A stretch of 64,000 bases of DNA from Hyphomonas jannaschiana VP2 (GCF_000685215.1 NZ_ARYJ01000001.1:186001-250000); one strand, 5' to 3'; counted from the first letter of the stretch, positions 18,518-27,145 are shown. The notes: generated from the sequence alone by a model not told the origin. Numbers and translations are program-made.

Positions 18518-18535
18518 ATAGACCAAATAGTCTAT
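18518..18535. promoter_or_regulatory. Palindromic operator of the acuR-acuI operon
   Basis: ATAGAC (18518-18523) and GTCTAT (18530-18535) flank CAAATA. The core TAGACC-N4-AGTCTA closely resembles the TAGACC-N4-GGTCTA boxes of NemR-type TetR repressors. On the minus strand it overlaps a candidate promoter (TTGCAT, 18-bp spacer, TATAAA) immediately upstream of acuR, so autorepression is likely. The rest of the 280-bp spacer up to 18788 shows nothing recognisable. Confidence 0.7.
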
Positions 18536-18788
18536 TAAATGCAATATCTGACACAGAGGAATTGCAGAATTGCCGGAGTCACCTGGCTTGAGAGGGCTTG
18601 TTCTGGCGTCCGGCCTCTGAAAATGGCTTTGAGACGGCGTATTCAGGTGCACAGGATCCGGGAATGAGCCGGAGCCCATTCGCGGCTTCAAAAACATCTC
18701 TCGAAATTATCCGGCACGCACGAATGATGCACGTGCGGCCTTTCCCGTCACGGCACGAAGTCGAAGCATGCGCGCAGAGGGCGGAAGC

Positions 18789-19640
18789 CTACTCGTCCGT
18801 CCCTTCATCCAGTGCCCCGTTCTGGAAGGCTTCCAGTTCCAGCCCCTCGGCGCGGACCTTGTCGACTTCATCGGGATAGATGTCGGACGCTTCGCCGAAG
18901 CCGACGATGGGCGAGGGCACAATATCGTCCTGCGCGATGGCGTCGTCATAGAGCAGCCAGGCGCGCTTGCCGCCGATACAGGCGACCTCGACCCACTGGT
19001 CTTCCTCAAGGCTGACCGCCGACATGCTGGAGATGTCGCGCAGCTCCGCCTCATTGATCGTGTATTCCTGCCCGTTCACGCGGAAGATCGCGAAGCCTTC
19101 GCCGAGATAGCGCAGATAGGACAGGACATCGCCCGCCTTCAGCTCCAGCACCTGCATGCCTTCATCGCCCGGCGTTTCGATATTGGCGTCGACCTGCATC
19201 ACCACCGGCTCGATCTTCGAGGCGACGATGAATTCGAGATGGTCGTGCTCCACCCGCTTGCGGTTCCAGATCTGGTAATTGGCATATTGCGGCAGCGTGC
19301 AGGCGACATTCGCCGGCGCGTCCGGATTGGGCCGGGCGCGGCCGTTCACCGTCACGCCCTGCTCCAGCACGACGAAGCCGGCCGGATACTCCCCCGGCCA
19401 GCCATAGGAGACGTACCAGGTGTCCGGATAGCCGGCGAGCGCGGCATAGTCTGTGTCGTCCGGGGCAGACTCGGTCACCTCATAAGGGGAGGCAATCGGT
19501 TCGGAGTCCGGCATGTCCGCTCCGGGCGCCTCGCTTTCGAGAGGCGCAGGCGTGGACCCGCCACCGTCAGCGGGCGTGTCAGCCGGCTGTCCGCAGGCCG
19601 CGAGGCTTCCTGCCAAAGCAAGAATCCAGGCTTTTTTCAT
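18789..19640 (-). CDS. Predicted lipoprotein of unknown function
   Basis: The 283-residue product has a lipoprotein signal peptide ending LAACGQ (Cys16), then a low-complexity Pro/Asp/Glu linker to about residue 62 and a mature domain with no family I recognise. It is strongly acidic and contains several short beta-rich stretches. I chose the start at 19640 because the signal peptide begins there; the open frame upstream overlaps the divergent gltX and is a shadow. The gene is divergent from gltX with about 145 bp between starts. Confidence 0.72.
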   Translation of the reverse strand: MKKAWILALAGSLAACGQPADTPADGGGSTPAPLESEAPGADMPDSEPIASPYEVTESAPDDTDYAALAGYPDTWYVSYGWPGEYPAGFVVLEQGVTVNGRARPNPDAPANVACTLPQYANYQIWNRKRVEHDHLEFIVASKIEPVVMQVDANIETPGDEGMQVLELKAGDVLSYLRYLGEGFAIFRVNGQEYTINEAELRDISSMSAVSLEEDQWVEVACIGGKRAWLLYDDAIAQDDIVPSPIVGFGEASDIYPDEVDKVRAEGLELEAFQNGALDEGTDE

Positions 19641-19785
19641 GACCCCCTCCTCGGGTTGCGACTCACCTGCCGGTGCCACACTAGCATACAGATTAGCAAG
19701 AAACTGGCATGGGTCGCTTGGCTTTTTCTGCAATTTGGTGTCGAAAGCGGCACACATTCCCCAGATCCACGGCCATATAACGTCC

Positions 19786-21126
19786 ATGACCTCCCCCATC
19801 GTCCGCTTCGCCCCGTCTCCCACTGGCCGCCTGCATGTCGGCAATGTGCGCACCGCGCTCATCAACTGGCTGTTCGCCAAGGGCCAGGGCGGCAAGTTCA
19901 TCCTGCGCATCGACGATACCGACGTGGAACGCTCCACGAAGGAGAACGAAGACGCGCTGAAAGTGGACCTCGAATGGCTGGGCCTCGTCTGGGCCGACAC
20001 GTTCAACCAGTCCGATCGTTTCGCCCAGTATGACGCTGCCGCCGAAAAGCTGCGCGGCATGGGCCTGCTTTATCCCTGCTACGAGACCGCCGACGAGCTG
20101 GACCGCAAGCGCAAGATCGCCCTCTCCCGCGGCCGCCCGCCGGTCTATGACCGGGCGGCGCTGAGTCTGACGGACGACGAAAAGGCCAAGCTGGAAGCCG
20201 AAGGCCGCCAGCCGCACTGGCGCTTCAAACTCTCCGGCGAGCGCGTGGAATGGAACGATCTCGTACGCGGCCCGCAGAGCATCGACACGTCCAGCCTGTC
20301 GGACCCGATCCTGATCCGCGAGGACGGCTCTTATCTCTACACCCTCCCCTCCGTCGTCGATGACATCGAGGCCGGCATCACCCATGTCGTGCGCGGCGAG
20401 GACCATGTGACGAACTCTGGCGCCCAGATCGAGATCTTCAAGGCGCTCGGCGGCACCGCGCCGGACATGGCGCATACGCCACTGCTGATCGGCGCGGACG
20501 GCCAGGGCCTGTCGAAGCGTCTCGGTTCGCTCTCGATGGGCGAGCTGCGCGCGCAGGGCTATGAGCCGATGTCGATCTGCTCGCTGCTGGCGAAGATCGG
20601 CACCTCAGACAATGTGGAAGCACGCGAGAGCCTGGACCAGCTGGCCGCCGAGTTCGACTTCAGCAAGATCGGCCGGTCGCCTGCCCGTTTCGACGAAGCC
20701 GAGCTGAAAGGCCTGAACGCCTCCATCCTGCACGCCCTGCCCTTCGACGCGGTGAAAGACCGCCTCGCCGCGGTGGACCCGCGCGCCGCCGATGAGGCCT
20801 TCTGGACCGTGGTGCGTGAGAACTGTTCCCTCCTGCCGGAAGTGGGCGCCTGGGTCGACACTGTGTTCGGCGACATCACCCCGCTTGTGGATGACGAGGA
20901 CAAGGACTTCGTCGCCACGGCCGCGACACTGCTGCCGGAAGGCGAGCTGACGGGTGAGACCTGGAGCCAGTGGACAAACGCCGTGAAGGCAGAGACGGGC
21001 CGCAAGGGCCGCGGCCTGTTCATGACGCTCCGCAAGGCGCTGACCGGCCAGGAACACGGCCCCGACATGGGCGCCATCCTGCCCCTGATCGGACGCGAAC
21101 GTGCACTGAAGCGGCTGGGCGGCTAA
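19786..21126 (+). CDS. gltX: Glutamate--tRNA ligase
   Basis: The 446-residue class I synthetase has the HIGH-type signature SPTGRLHVGN (11-20) and a KMSKS-equivalent LSKRL (242-246). The Gly before that Leu, in place of the usual Lys, is typical of alphaproteobacterial enzymes. It charges tRNA-Glu, and often tRNA-Gln for later amidation by GatCAB. The ATG at 19786 is preceded by a short AT-rich leader. Upstream in-frame codons lie over the divergent lipoprotein and are not counted. The gene ends shortly before two LexA-type sites. Confidence 0.95.
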   Translation: MTSPIVRFAPSPTGRLHVGNVRTALINWLFAKGQGGKFILRIDDTDVERSTKENEDALKVDLEWLGLVWADTFNQSDRFAQYDAAAEKLRGMGLLYPCYETADELDRKRKIALSRGRPPVYDRAALSLTDDEKAKLEAEGRQPHWRFKLSGERVEWNDLVRGPQSIDTSSLSDPILIREDGSYLYTLPSVVDDIEAGITHVVRGEDHVTNSGAQIEIFKALGGTAPDMAHTPLLIGADGQGLSKRLGSLSMGELRAQGYEPMSICSLLAKIGTSDNVEARESLDQLAAEFDFSKIGRSPARFDEAELKGLNASILHALPFDAVKDRLAAVDPRAADEAFWTVVRENCSLLPEVGAWVDTVFGDITPLVDDEDKDFVATAATLLPEGELTGETWSQWTNAVKAETGRKGRGLFMTLRKALTGQEHGPDMGAILPLIGRERALKRLGG

Positions 21127-21165
21127 AATACAAAAGCAGCTAAAACATTGATTTCACATCAAAAA

Positions 21166-21199
21166 GTTCCCCCTATGTTCACGTGAACAAATGAAGTAC
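21166..21199. promoter_or_regulatory. Paired LexA (SOS) boxes upstream of DUF3892-like gene 1
   Basis: A perfect alphaproteobacterial LexA box, GTTC-N7-GTTC, spans 21166-21180. Four bases later 21185-21199 is a 7-of-8 match in the opposite orientation (GAAC-N7-GTAC). They lie about 70-100 bp upstream of the ATG at 21269. The same double arrangement occurs before the paralogue at 21864. Confidence 0.72.
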
Positions 21200-21268
21200 T
21201 TTTTGCTTGTATTTCCCATAATGTTATGAGTTAATCGTAATCACTCACCACGGGAGAGGAGAGATTCG

Positions 21269-21673
21269 ATGGCTAGACTTGTAATAACTGGTTGCGTAGC
21301 AGACGGAGCTGATGCTGATCGGACAATCGACGTCGTGTATGGTGACGGTTTTCGATTGCGTATGGACAAAGCTGTAGAACTTGCTCTCGCGGGCGTGGAA
21401 TTTTGGGCGAAGATGCCAGGAATAACCATCGCTAGAGTGAGGGTTCAAAAATCCGTATCGGGAAATTATTATCTCCGGACTCACCCTGATGCGTGGGTCG
21501 CGAACAATCTTGGAAAAATTTGTTCCACCAACAGGGCTTCGAAGCTCGCATCCGCGAATTCTTTGGCGTCCGGATTTTCATATGGATTGACGCGGCAACG
21601 AACTGATCGGAACGCCCTTGCCAATGCTAGCAAACGCTCCCCTTTTCTGAGCAGCCTCACTCGCGACTTGTGA
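21269..21673 (+). CDS. DUF3892-like protein 1, putatively SOS-regulated
   Basis: The 134-residue product has an N-terminal domain of about 85 residues whose pattern (strand with DVVYGDGF, helix with AVELALAG, then GNYYLRTHPD and NNL) resembles DUF3892, a small domain of unknown function. It aligns throughout that domain with the next gene (MARLVITGC versus MVRLVIKGC; AGVEFWA shared). Residues beyond about 90 are unrelated and look like a diverged or frameshifted tail. Its base composition is lower in GC than the flanks. A GGGAGAGGAGAG ribosome-binding site precedes the ATG. Upstream are paired LexA boxes. Confidence 0.65.
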   Translation: MARLVITGCVADGADADRTIDVVYGDGFRLRMDKAVELALAGVEFWAKMPGITIARVRVQKSVSGNYYLRTHPDAWVANNLGKICSTNRASKLASANSLASGFSYGLTRQRTDRNALANASKRSPFLSSLTRDL

Positions 21674-21723
21674 TGCACGGACCTCGCGACCGCTAAGACA
21701 AGCTTACCCAACTCACTGATTTT

Positions 21724-21758
21724 GTTCCGTTTTGGTTCGACGTGAACAAAAATGGAAC
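21724..21758. promoter_or_regulatory. Two perfect LexA (SOS) boxes upstream of DUF3892-like gene 2
   Basis: GTTC-N7-GTTC spans 21724-21738 and GAAC-N7-GAAC (the same box on the other strand) spans 21744-21758, five bases apart. Both are exact matches to the alphaproteobacterial LexA consensus. They lie about 105-140 bp upstream of the ATG at 21864. Confidence 0.78.
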
Positions 21759-21863
21759 TTTTTCCTTTCCAAATCATAAATATTCTGCTTATGTTCTCAT
21801 ATCGCGGGGCCGACGGAACGCACCCGCAAACTGGGTTCAAATGCATAAGCTGGGAGTTGCGTG

Positions 21864-22187
21864 ATGGTACGGCTGGTTATCAAGGGATGTGAGTTCGATC
21901 CGGCGCAGGTGAAGGATGTCGTCTATGGCGACAGCTTCCGCATGGAGCTCGACAAGGCGATGGAACTGGCAGACGCCGGGGTCGAATTCTGGGCCGCAGG
22001 GCCGGACGGCGCCATGGCCCGCGTCATCCTCGGCGAGAACGAATATGGCGAGCGCATCCTGAAGACCGAAGCCATCGCCTTCGCGGCCAACCATCTCGGT
22101 GAAATCGTTGCCCCGCCTGTGGTGCGCCGCCCCTACCGCGCCGAGACGCATATCCCTGCACGGATGGACTTCGCCGTCGCAGCCTGA
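21864..22187 (+). CDS. DUF3892-like protein 2, putatively SOS-regulated
   Basis: The 107-residue protein is a paralogue of the preceding gene over its first 85 or so residues (RLVIKGC, DVVYGDSFRMELDKAMELADAGVEFW in spaced agreement, ANHLGEIV). The DUF3892 resemblance is partial, since the YLRT segment reads RILKT here. It is GC-rich like the chromosome, unlike its neighbour. I start at ATG 21864 rather than GTG 21861 by alignment with the paralogue. A cytoplasmic protein of unknown role; the two upstream LexA boxes suggest induction by DNA damage. Confidence 0.68.
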   Translation: MVRLVIKGCEFDPAQVKDVVYGDSFRMELDKAMELADAGVEFWAAGPDGAMARVILGENEYGERILKTEAIAFAANHLGEIVAPPVVRRPYRAETHIPARMDFAVAA

Positions 22188-22213
22188 TCGCTGCCCCTGA
22201 CGTTACGCAGCGG

Positions 22214-22286
22214 CCCTCACCTCCCGCCCGCGCCAGAACGGTGCAGTCACCTCCCCCGTATTTGGCCCGGACGCGGGAGGTGAGGG
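22214..22286. repeat. Long-loop 14-bp inverted repeat downstream of the DUF3892-like pair
   Basis: CCCTCACCTCCCGC (22214-22227) and GCGGGAGGTGAGGG (22273-22286) are perfect inverted repeats with a 45-nt loop. It may terminate one or both of the convergent transcripts entering from the DUF3892-like genes and mccA, or be a dispersed intergenic repeat. Confidence 0.6.
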
Positions 22287-22299
22287 CTTTGAGGGATCA

Positions 22300-22355
22300 G
22301 AAATCGCACTGCGATTTCCCCGACTTCGAAGGATAAGCGAACGCACTGCGTTCGC
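22300..22355. repeat. Two tandem palindromes sharing the core CGCACTGCG
   Basis: 22300-22318 is a 9-bp-arm palindrome, GAAATCGCA and TGCGATTTC around a single C. 22337-22355 is another, GCGAACGCA and TGCGTTCGC around a C. The shared centre and similar size suggest two copies of one repeat family in the mccA downstream region. The 265-bp gap 22188-22452 holds nothing else that I can identify. Confidence 0.65.
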
Positions 22356-22452
22356 CCTGAGAAGGCCCAAGCGCAAGCGCAGGGCATCGCAGAATGACCA
22401 AGCGCGCACAGAGGTTTCCGCCGATGCCCGCGAAAGCATTGGCTCCTGCGCC

Positions 22453-24357
22453 CTACTCCGCCATCAGCTGGACGAGCACGTCCCCTTCGGAGACCTGGTC
22501 GCCCACCTTGCCCGTCACGGCTTCCACCACACCGTCGCGCGGCGCCGTAAGGGCATGTTCCATCTTCATGGCTTCCATGACGGCAACCGTATCGCCGCGC
22601 GTCACCTCTGCGCCCACTTCCACCGAAATCGACAGGATCTTGCCCGGCATCGGCGCGCTGACACTGTCACCGCCGAGGACGGCTTCGACATCCGCGTCGA
22701 ATTCCGGCACTTCCACCAGCACCGTGTCGCCGCCCGTCGTGACCGCATAGCGCCGGGGCGAAATGTCGGTCACCAGCGGCAAGGGTGTGTCAGGATCGAC
22801 CGGATGCTCTTCCGGATCCACCCAATTGGCATCGGCGCCAACGGCCACCATGGCCTTATGCACCGGCGCCCTGTTCATACGCCAGCCATCCTGAATGCCC
22901 CACGGCGTCGCCCCGCCCGCCTCATTGAGGCGCACATCGCAGACCGCCATGACAGAGGCATGCTGGTGCTCCGCAGGCGGAAGGGTTAGCGCATCGCCTG
23001 CCTCTGCAATCCAGTTCACATGATGGGAATGGTTGAGGAAAGCATCCGACGCGGCACACCGGCGCAGGAAGCCCGTATTGGACGGCACGCCCGCCAACTG
23101 CAGGTGCGACAGGGTATCGATCAGGCGCTCACAGGCAGCGCGGCGGTTGCCTTCATGCACGATCAGCTTGGCGATCATGGAGTCGTAATTCGACGGCACG
23201 CGGTCACCCGTCTCGAAGCCGGCATCCCAGCGCACGATCTCGCCATCGGCGGGTTCCATCATGCCGAATTCCAGGATCAGGCCCGCGCCGGGTCGGAAGC
23301 CTTCGGCCGGGTCTTCGGCGCAGATGCGCGCCTCGATGGCATGGCCATGAAGCGGAATGTCCTGCTGGTGCAGCGGCAGCAATTCGCCGGAGGCCACGCG
23401 CAGCTGCCACTCGACCAGGTCCTGACCGGTAATCATCTCCGTGACCGGGTGCTCCACCTGAAGGCGGGTGTTCATTTCAAGGAACCAGAATGTGTCGAGC
23501 GCCAGCGGTTTTGATCCGTCCACGATGAATTCCACCGTCCCGGCGCCTTCATATTTCACGGCCTTGGCGAGCGCCACGGCGGCATCCGTCATCGCCTTTC
23601 GCACGTCTTCCGGCATGCCGGGCGCGGGCGCTTCCTCGATGACTTTCTGGCGGCGGCGCTGCAGCGAGCAGTCGCGCTCATAGAGGTGAACGGCATTGCC
23701 GTGGCTGTCGCCGAACACCTGCACCTCGATATGGCGCGGCTGCTCGACCAGCTTCTCAAGCATCACGCGGCCATCGCCAAAGCTGCTTTCGGCCTCGCGT
23801 ACCGCACTTTCCAGTTCACCCGCCAGCTCCGAGGCTTTCGAGACGAGGCGGATGCCCCTGCCCCCACCGCCGGCGACAGCCTTGATCAGCAGCGGGAAGC
23901 CGATCTCCTTGGTTGCCTCGGTCAGCGTCTTGGCGTCCTGCGCTTCGCCGCGATAGCCGGGCAGTACGGGCACGCCGGCTTCTTCCGCGATGCGTTTGGC
24001 TTCATCCTTCGGCCCCATGGACCGGATCGCGGCAGCCGGCGGGCCAACCCAGATCAGCCCGGCCTTCACCACGGCCTCGGCAAAGTCGGCATTCTCCGAC
24101 AGGAAGCCATAGCCCGGATGGATCGCGTCGGCGCCGGTCTCTTTGGCCGCCGCGATGATCGCGTCGGCCTTGAGGTAGCTCTCGGCGGCTGGCGCCGGGC
24201 CGATATGTACGGCCTCGTCGGCCTCGCGCACATGCTTGGCGCGCGCATCGGCGTCCGAATAGACGGCGACGGTGGCAATGCCGAGATCCCGGCAGGTGGC
24301 AAAGATGCGGCAGGCGATCTCGCCCCTATTCGCGACGAGAAGCTTCTCGATTTTCAT
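22453..24357 (-). CDS. mccA: Methylcrotonoyl-CoA carboxylase, biotin-containing alpha subunit
   Basis: The 634-residue protein carries a biotin carboxylase module (N-terminal KLLVANRGEIACR, ATP-grasp GGGGRGIR, catalytic FLEMNTRLQVEHPVTE region) and a C-terminal biotinyl domain with EAMKMEH, Lys598 being the biotinylation site. Length and context fit the MccA/LiuD subunit of leucine catabolism; the MccB partner lies at 27819-29426 on the same strand. A role as a generic acyl-CoA carboxylase cannot be excluded by motif alone. Its first 32 bases overlap the end of the upstream DUF817 gene, which implies cotranscription. Confidence 0.9.
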   Translation of the reverse strand: MKIEKLLVANRGEIACRIFATCRDLGIATVAVYSDADARAKHVREADEAVHIGPAPAAESYLKADAIIAAAKETGADAIHPGYGFLSENADFAEAVVKAGLIWVGPPAAAIRSMGPKDEAKRIAEEAGVPVLPGYRGEAQDAKTLTEATKEIGFPLLIKAVAGGGGRGIRLVSKASELAGELESAVREAESSFGDGRVMLEKLVEQPRHIEVQVFGDSHGNAVHLYERDCSLQRRRQKVIEEAPAPGMPEDVRKAMTDAAVALAKAVKYEGAGTVEFIVDGSKPLALDTFWFLEMNTRLQVEHPVTEMITGQDLVEWQLRVASGELLPLHQQDIPLHGHAIEARICAEDPAEGFRPGAGLILEFGMMEPADGEIVRWDAGFETGDRVPSNYDSMIAKLIVHEGNRRAACERLIDTLSHLQLAGVPSNTGFLRRCAASDAFLNHSHHVNWIAEAGDALTLPPAEHQHASVMAVCDVRLNEAGGATPWGIQDGWRMNRAPVHKAMVAVGADANWVDPEEHPVDPDTPLPLVTDISPRRYAVTTGGDTVLVEVPEFDADVEAVLGGDSVSAPMPGKILSISVEVGAEVTRGDTVAVMEAMKMEHALTAPRDGVVEAVTGKVGDQVSEGDVLVQLMAE

Positions 24358-25243
24358 GTCCGGGCCCTCCGGTGTCCCGGTGCCCTCCCCGATGGACGGC
24401 GGCGACCAGGACGAAACTGATGATCATCAGCAGATACCACGATCCGAGTTTGGATAAAGAGACCGGGTGCCAGCCATCCTCCTGCCCCGGATAGGCCCAG
24501 GCGCGGGCGAAGGTGCCGATGTTCTCCGCAAACCAGATGAACAGGGCGACCAGAAGAAAGCCGATCACCAGCGGCATTGGCCGGTGGTGCCGGTCCGGGC
24601 GGAACCAGACGAGGCACGGCCCGTAAACCATCACAGTCGCCGCAAACAGCATAATCCGGACATCCGGCAGCCAGTGATGGGCGAAGAAATTCACATAGAT
24701 TGCCGCCGCCAGCAGGCCCTGCACCCAGAACGGCGGGAACCGGTCGAACCGGAAATCGAAGATCCGCCACACCCGGGCGAGATATGAACCGACGGCGGCA
24801 TACATGAAGCCGGTAAACAGCGGCACCGCGCCGATGCGCAGCAGGCTTTCCTCCGGATAAATCCAGCTGCCATGGGCAGTCTTGAACAGCTCCATGACTG
24901 TGCCGGTGATGTGGAAGACGAGGATGACCTTTGCCTCCTCCAGCGTTTCCAGTCCCGTCCAGAGCATCAGGATCTGGATGAGCACCGCGCCGATGACCAA
25001 GAAGTCATAGCGCGAGACCGGCGCGTCATCCGGATACCAGAGGAAGGTCGCCAGCAGGAGGCCCAGCATCGCCCCGCCGAACAGGCAGGCCCAGCCCTGC
25101 TTGATGCCGAAACTCACGAATTCGAAGGCCGCGAGGCTCCACGGCCCCTTCACCCAGCGCGCCCTCAGGGCTTCGCGCCCGGCATGGAGGCGCCGCTGGA
25201 CGGCATTGGGCGGTTTCGGGCCGAAGGCAGGAGGCGCGGTCAT
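24326..25243 (-). CDS. DUF817 family integral membrane protein
   Basis: The product (305 residues from the ATG at 25243) has about seven or eight hydrophobic helices and the DUF817 signature around GTVMELFKTAHGSWIYPE (about residue 130), with a conserved polar GLETLEEAK stretch before it. The function of the family is unknown. The stop codon lies inside mccA, with a 32-nt overlap, so the two genes are probably cotranscribed. A start eight codons earlier (25267) is also open. Confidence 0.82.
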   Translation of the reverse strand: MTAPPAFGPKPPNAVQRRLHAGREALRARWVKGPWSLAAFEFVSFGIKQGWACLFGGAMLGLLLATFLWYPDDAPVSRYDFLVIGAVLIQILMLWTGLETLEEAKVILVFHITGTVMELFKTAHGSWIYPEESLLRIGAVPLFTGFMYAAVGSYLARVWRIFDFRFDRFPPFWVQGLLAAAIYVNFFAHHWLPDVRIMLFAATVMVYGPCLVWFRPDRHHRPMPLVIGFLLVALFIWFAENIGTFARAWAYPGQEDGWHPVSLSKLGSWYLLMIISFVLVAAVHRGGHRDTGGPGHENREASRRE

Positions 25244-25390
25244 TGTCTGGCTTTTACATTGATTCAAGGCGGGTTTCGGGCCGGTTCAAGGCTCTTCCCG
25301 GCCCGGCCTGAACAGGCGGCCGCGCGCCCGGCCTCTTGCGCGGGACCGAACCGCCAGTAGGGTTAACCACCTGAATCGGAGGGAATTCAT

Positions 25391-25735
25391 ATGGCCTATG
25401 CATCTGGCGTCCGGGTAAGCAGCCTCGCCGGGCTCGTTGGGGCGGCTGTCGGCGGTTATATCGGCTACACGCAGGCCGGGCATGTCAGCGAGCTGGAGCC
25501 TGTGGCCGGCGCGCTGATCCTCGGCGCCATCGGCCTCGTGGTCGGCAGTGCGGGCGCCTATCTGCTGAAATCGCTGATGCAGTTCCTGATCTATCTGATC
25601 ATGTTCGGCGTGCTGGCCTATGTGTTCCAGAACCAGATCGAGCAGTTAACCGGGATCAACCCGGTCAATGCCACGGTCAGCCTGATGGAAGACATCGGCC
25701 TGCCCGTTAAGAGCATTCGCAAGGCAATCGAATAG
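25391..25735 (+). CDS. Small glycine-rich membrane protein, unknown function
   Basis: The 114-residue protein has three hydrophobic segments (about 9-27, 40-62 and 64-81) rich in Gly and Ala, followed by a soluble tail of about 30 residues. No family is recognised. A good CGGAGGGAAT ribosome-binding site precedes the ATG. It is divergent from DUF817 and convergent with liuC, with 3 bp between the two stops. Confidence 0.7.
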   Translation: MAYASGVRVSSLAGLVGAAVGGYIGYTQAGHVSELEPVAGALILGAIGLVVGSAGAYLLKSLMQFLIYLIMFGVLAYVFQNQIEQLTGINPVNATVSLMEDIGLPVKSIRKAIE

Positions 25736-25738
25736 GCC

Positions 25739-26539
25739 CTAGCGGACCCAGTTCGGGCGCCGCTTTTCCAGGAAGGCGGCGATGCCTTCCTTGCCTTCGT
25801 CGGAGACGCGCCGCGCAGCGATGCGCTTGGCCGTCTCATGGCCGAGGTCGCGGTCGATGATCTGGCCAGTGACGTCTGCCACCAGCTTCTTCGAATCCGC
25901 CACCGCGCCCGGCGCGGCGGAGAAGACGAGATTGGCGAGATGTTCTTCCATCTTCGTCATCTCTTCCAGCGTCTCGACGACATACTGGACGAGGCCGATC
26001 TTCTCGGCGAAGGCGGCATCGAAGCTCTCCGCCGTCGTAAACAGCGCGCGGGCCCAGCGCGGGCCGATGGCGTCGATCACATAAGGGCTGATCGTTGCCG
26101 GCGTCAGGCCGAGGCGGACTTCGGAGAAGCGGAACTTGGTGTTCGACATGGCCACCGCCACGTCACAGGCTGCCACGAGCCCTGCCCCGCCGCCCATGGC
26201 CGCGCCCTGAACCATGGCCAGCGTCATCTGCGGCATCTCGTAGAGCGACTGCAGCATCTCGGCGAGGTTCACCGCATCACGGACATTGTCGTCTTTCGTG
26301 TGTGTGGCGGCTCGCTTCATCCAGTTGAGGTCAGCGCCCGCGCTGAAAGTGTGGCCATTGCCGCGCAGGATCATCATGCGGATCGTGGGCTGGTCGGCGA
26401 TCGTCTTGAACGCGTCGGTCAGCTCCGCAATCAGCTCCATGTTGAAGGCATTGTGCACGTCAGGCCGGTTGATGGTGACGACGGCGAGGCCTTCCTCGGT
26501 GGCCTGGAATTTGATGAGGTCGTAATTGGAATCGCGCAT
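25739..26539 (-). CDS. liuC: Methylglutaconyl-CoA hydratase / enoyl-CoA hydratase
   Basis: The 266-residue crotonase-fold protein has the oxyanion-hole segments FSAGADLNWMK (about 71-81) and GAAMGGGAGL (about 117-126). The catalytic Glu in FSEVRLGL (around 152) is present, while the first crotonase Glu is replaced by Gly, a pattern seen in LiuC-type methylglutaconyl-CoA hydratases. It would hydrate 3-methylglutaconyl-CoA to HMG-CoA, the step after the MccAB carboxylase. I chose the start at 26539 by similarity to crotonases; the frame remains open upstream to 26737. Confidence 0.82.
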   Translation of the reverse strand: MRDSNYDLIKFQATEEGLAVVTINRPDVHNAFNMELIAELTDAFKTIADQPTIRMMILRGNGHTFSAGADLNWMKRAATHTKDDNVRDAVNLAEMLQSLYEMPQMTLAMVQGAAMGGGAGLVAACDVAVAMSNTKFRFSEVRLGLTPATISPYVIDAIGPRWARALFTTAESFDAAFAEKIGLVQYVVETLEEMTKMEEHLANLVFSAAPGAVADSKKLVADVTGQIIDRDLGHETAKRIAARRVSDEGKEGIAAFLEKRRPNWVR

Positions 26540-26699
26540 GGGGCCCTCGCGTTGAATTTTTGGGCGTTGAATTTCTGGGAGTCTTTTGGACCGCTCACGC
26601 GCTGACGGCAACCGCCCTTCCGCTGCAGGGCTGGCCCCTCCCGAAATGCCGACGGCCTCCCGCCGCGCGCAGGAGGCCGTCTTCGGACAGTGCTCAAGC

Positions 26700-27020
26700 T
26701 CAGCTCGTTTTACCGTCCGGTTCCTGTCCGGTCTCATTTTCGGGGGTCAGGCGCGTGGGACCCGCGCGCCAGGCATCAATGGCTGCATTATATTCGGCCT
26801 CCAGCACGAAACCGTCCTGATCGGTGTCGAATTTGGTAAATTTGGCGACGGCCTCTGCTTCTGTGGTCCGTCCGGAGGAGGTTTTCCAGGAAACGAATTC
26901 CGCTTCGCTGAGGCGTCCATCGGAGTCTGTGTCGAGGCCGGAAAAGTCCGGCATTTCGCCGGCATGGCCCATCAGAGCGGTGGCAAAGGCAGCCACCACG
27001 AGGAATGGGGTGCGTTGCAT
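26700..27020 (-). CDS. Secreted EF-hand calcium-binding protein
   Basis: The 106-residue protein has a signal peptide (about 1-20) and two EF-hand loops that match the 12-residue DxDxDG consensus: residues 30-41 (DTDSDGRLSEAE) and 65-76 (DTDQDGFVLEAE). It is probably periplasmic and binds calcium. The partner is unknown. No operon links it clearly to liuC, 160 bp downstream. Confidence 0.82.
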   Translation of the reverse strand: MQRTPFLVVAAFATALMGHAGEMPDFSGLDTDSDGRLSEAEFVSWKTSSGRTTEAEAVAKFTKFDTDQDGFVLEAEYNAAIDAWRAGPTRLTPENETGQEPDGKTS

Positions 27021-27145
27021 GACGTCTCTCCTTTGTGCTGTGCCGCTTCCAGCTGCGACATGGGAAAGCCTACGTCAGGGGCGCGTTCATGTTGCGTGAA
27101 AACGGGTTCACGACACGATTTTAATGATCCGGCGCACCCAGGGGC

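Noticed and set aside
22203-22439. A 78-codon minus-strand gene between the DUF3892-like gene and mccA
   Set aside because: The frame runs through the palindromes and inverted repeats, has biased composition and no ribosome-binding site.
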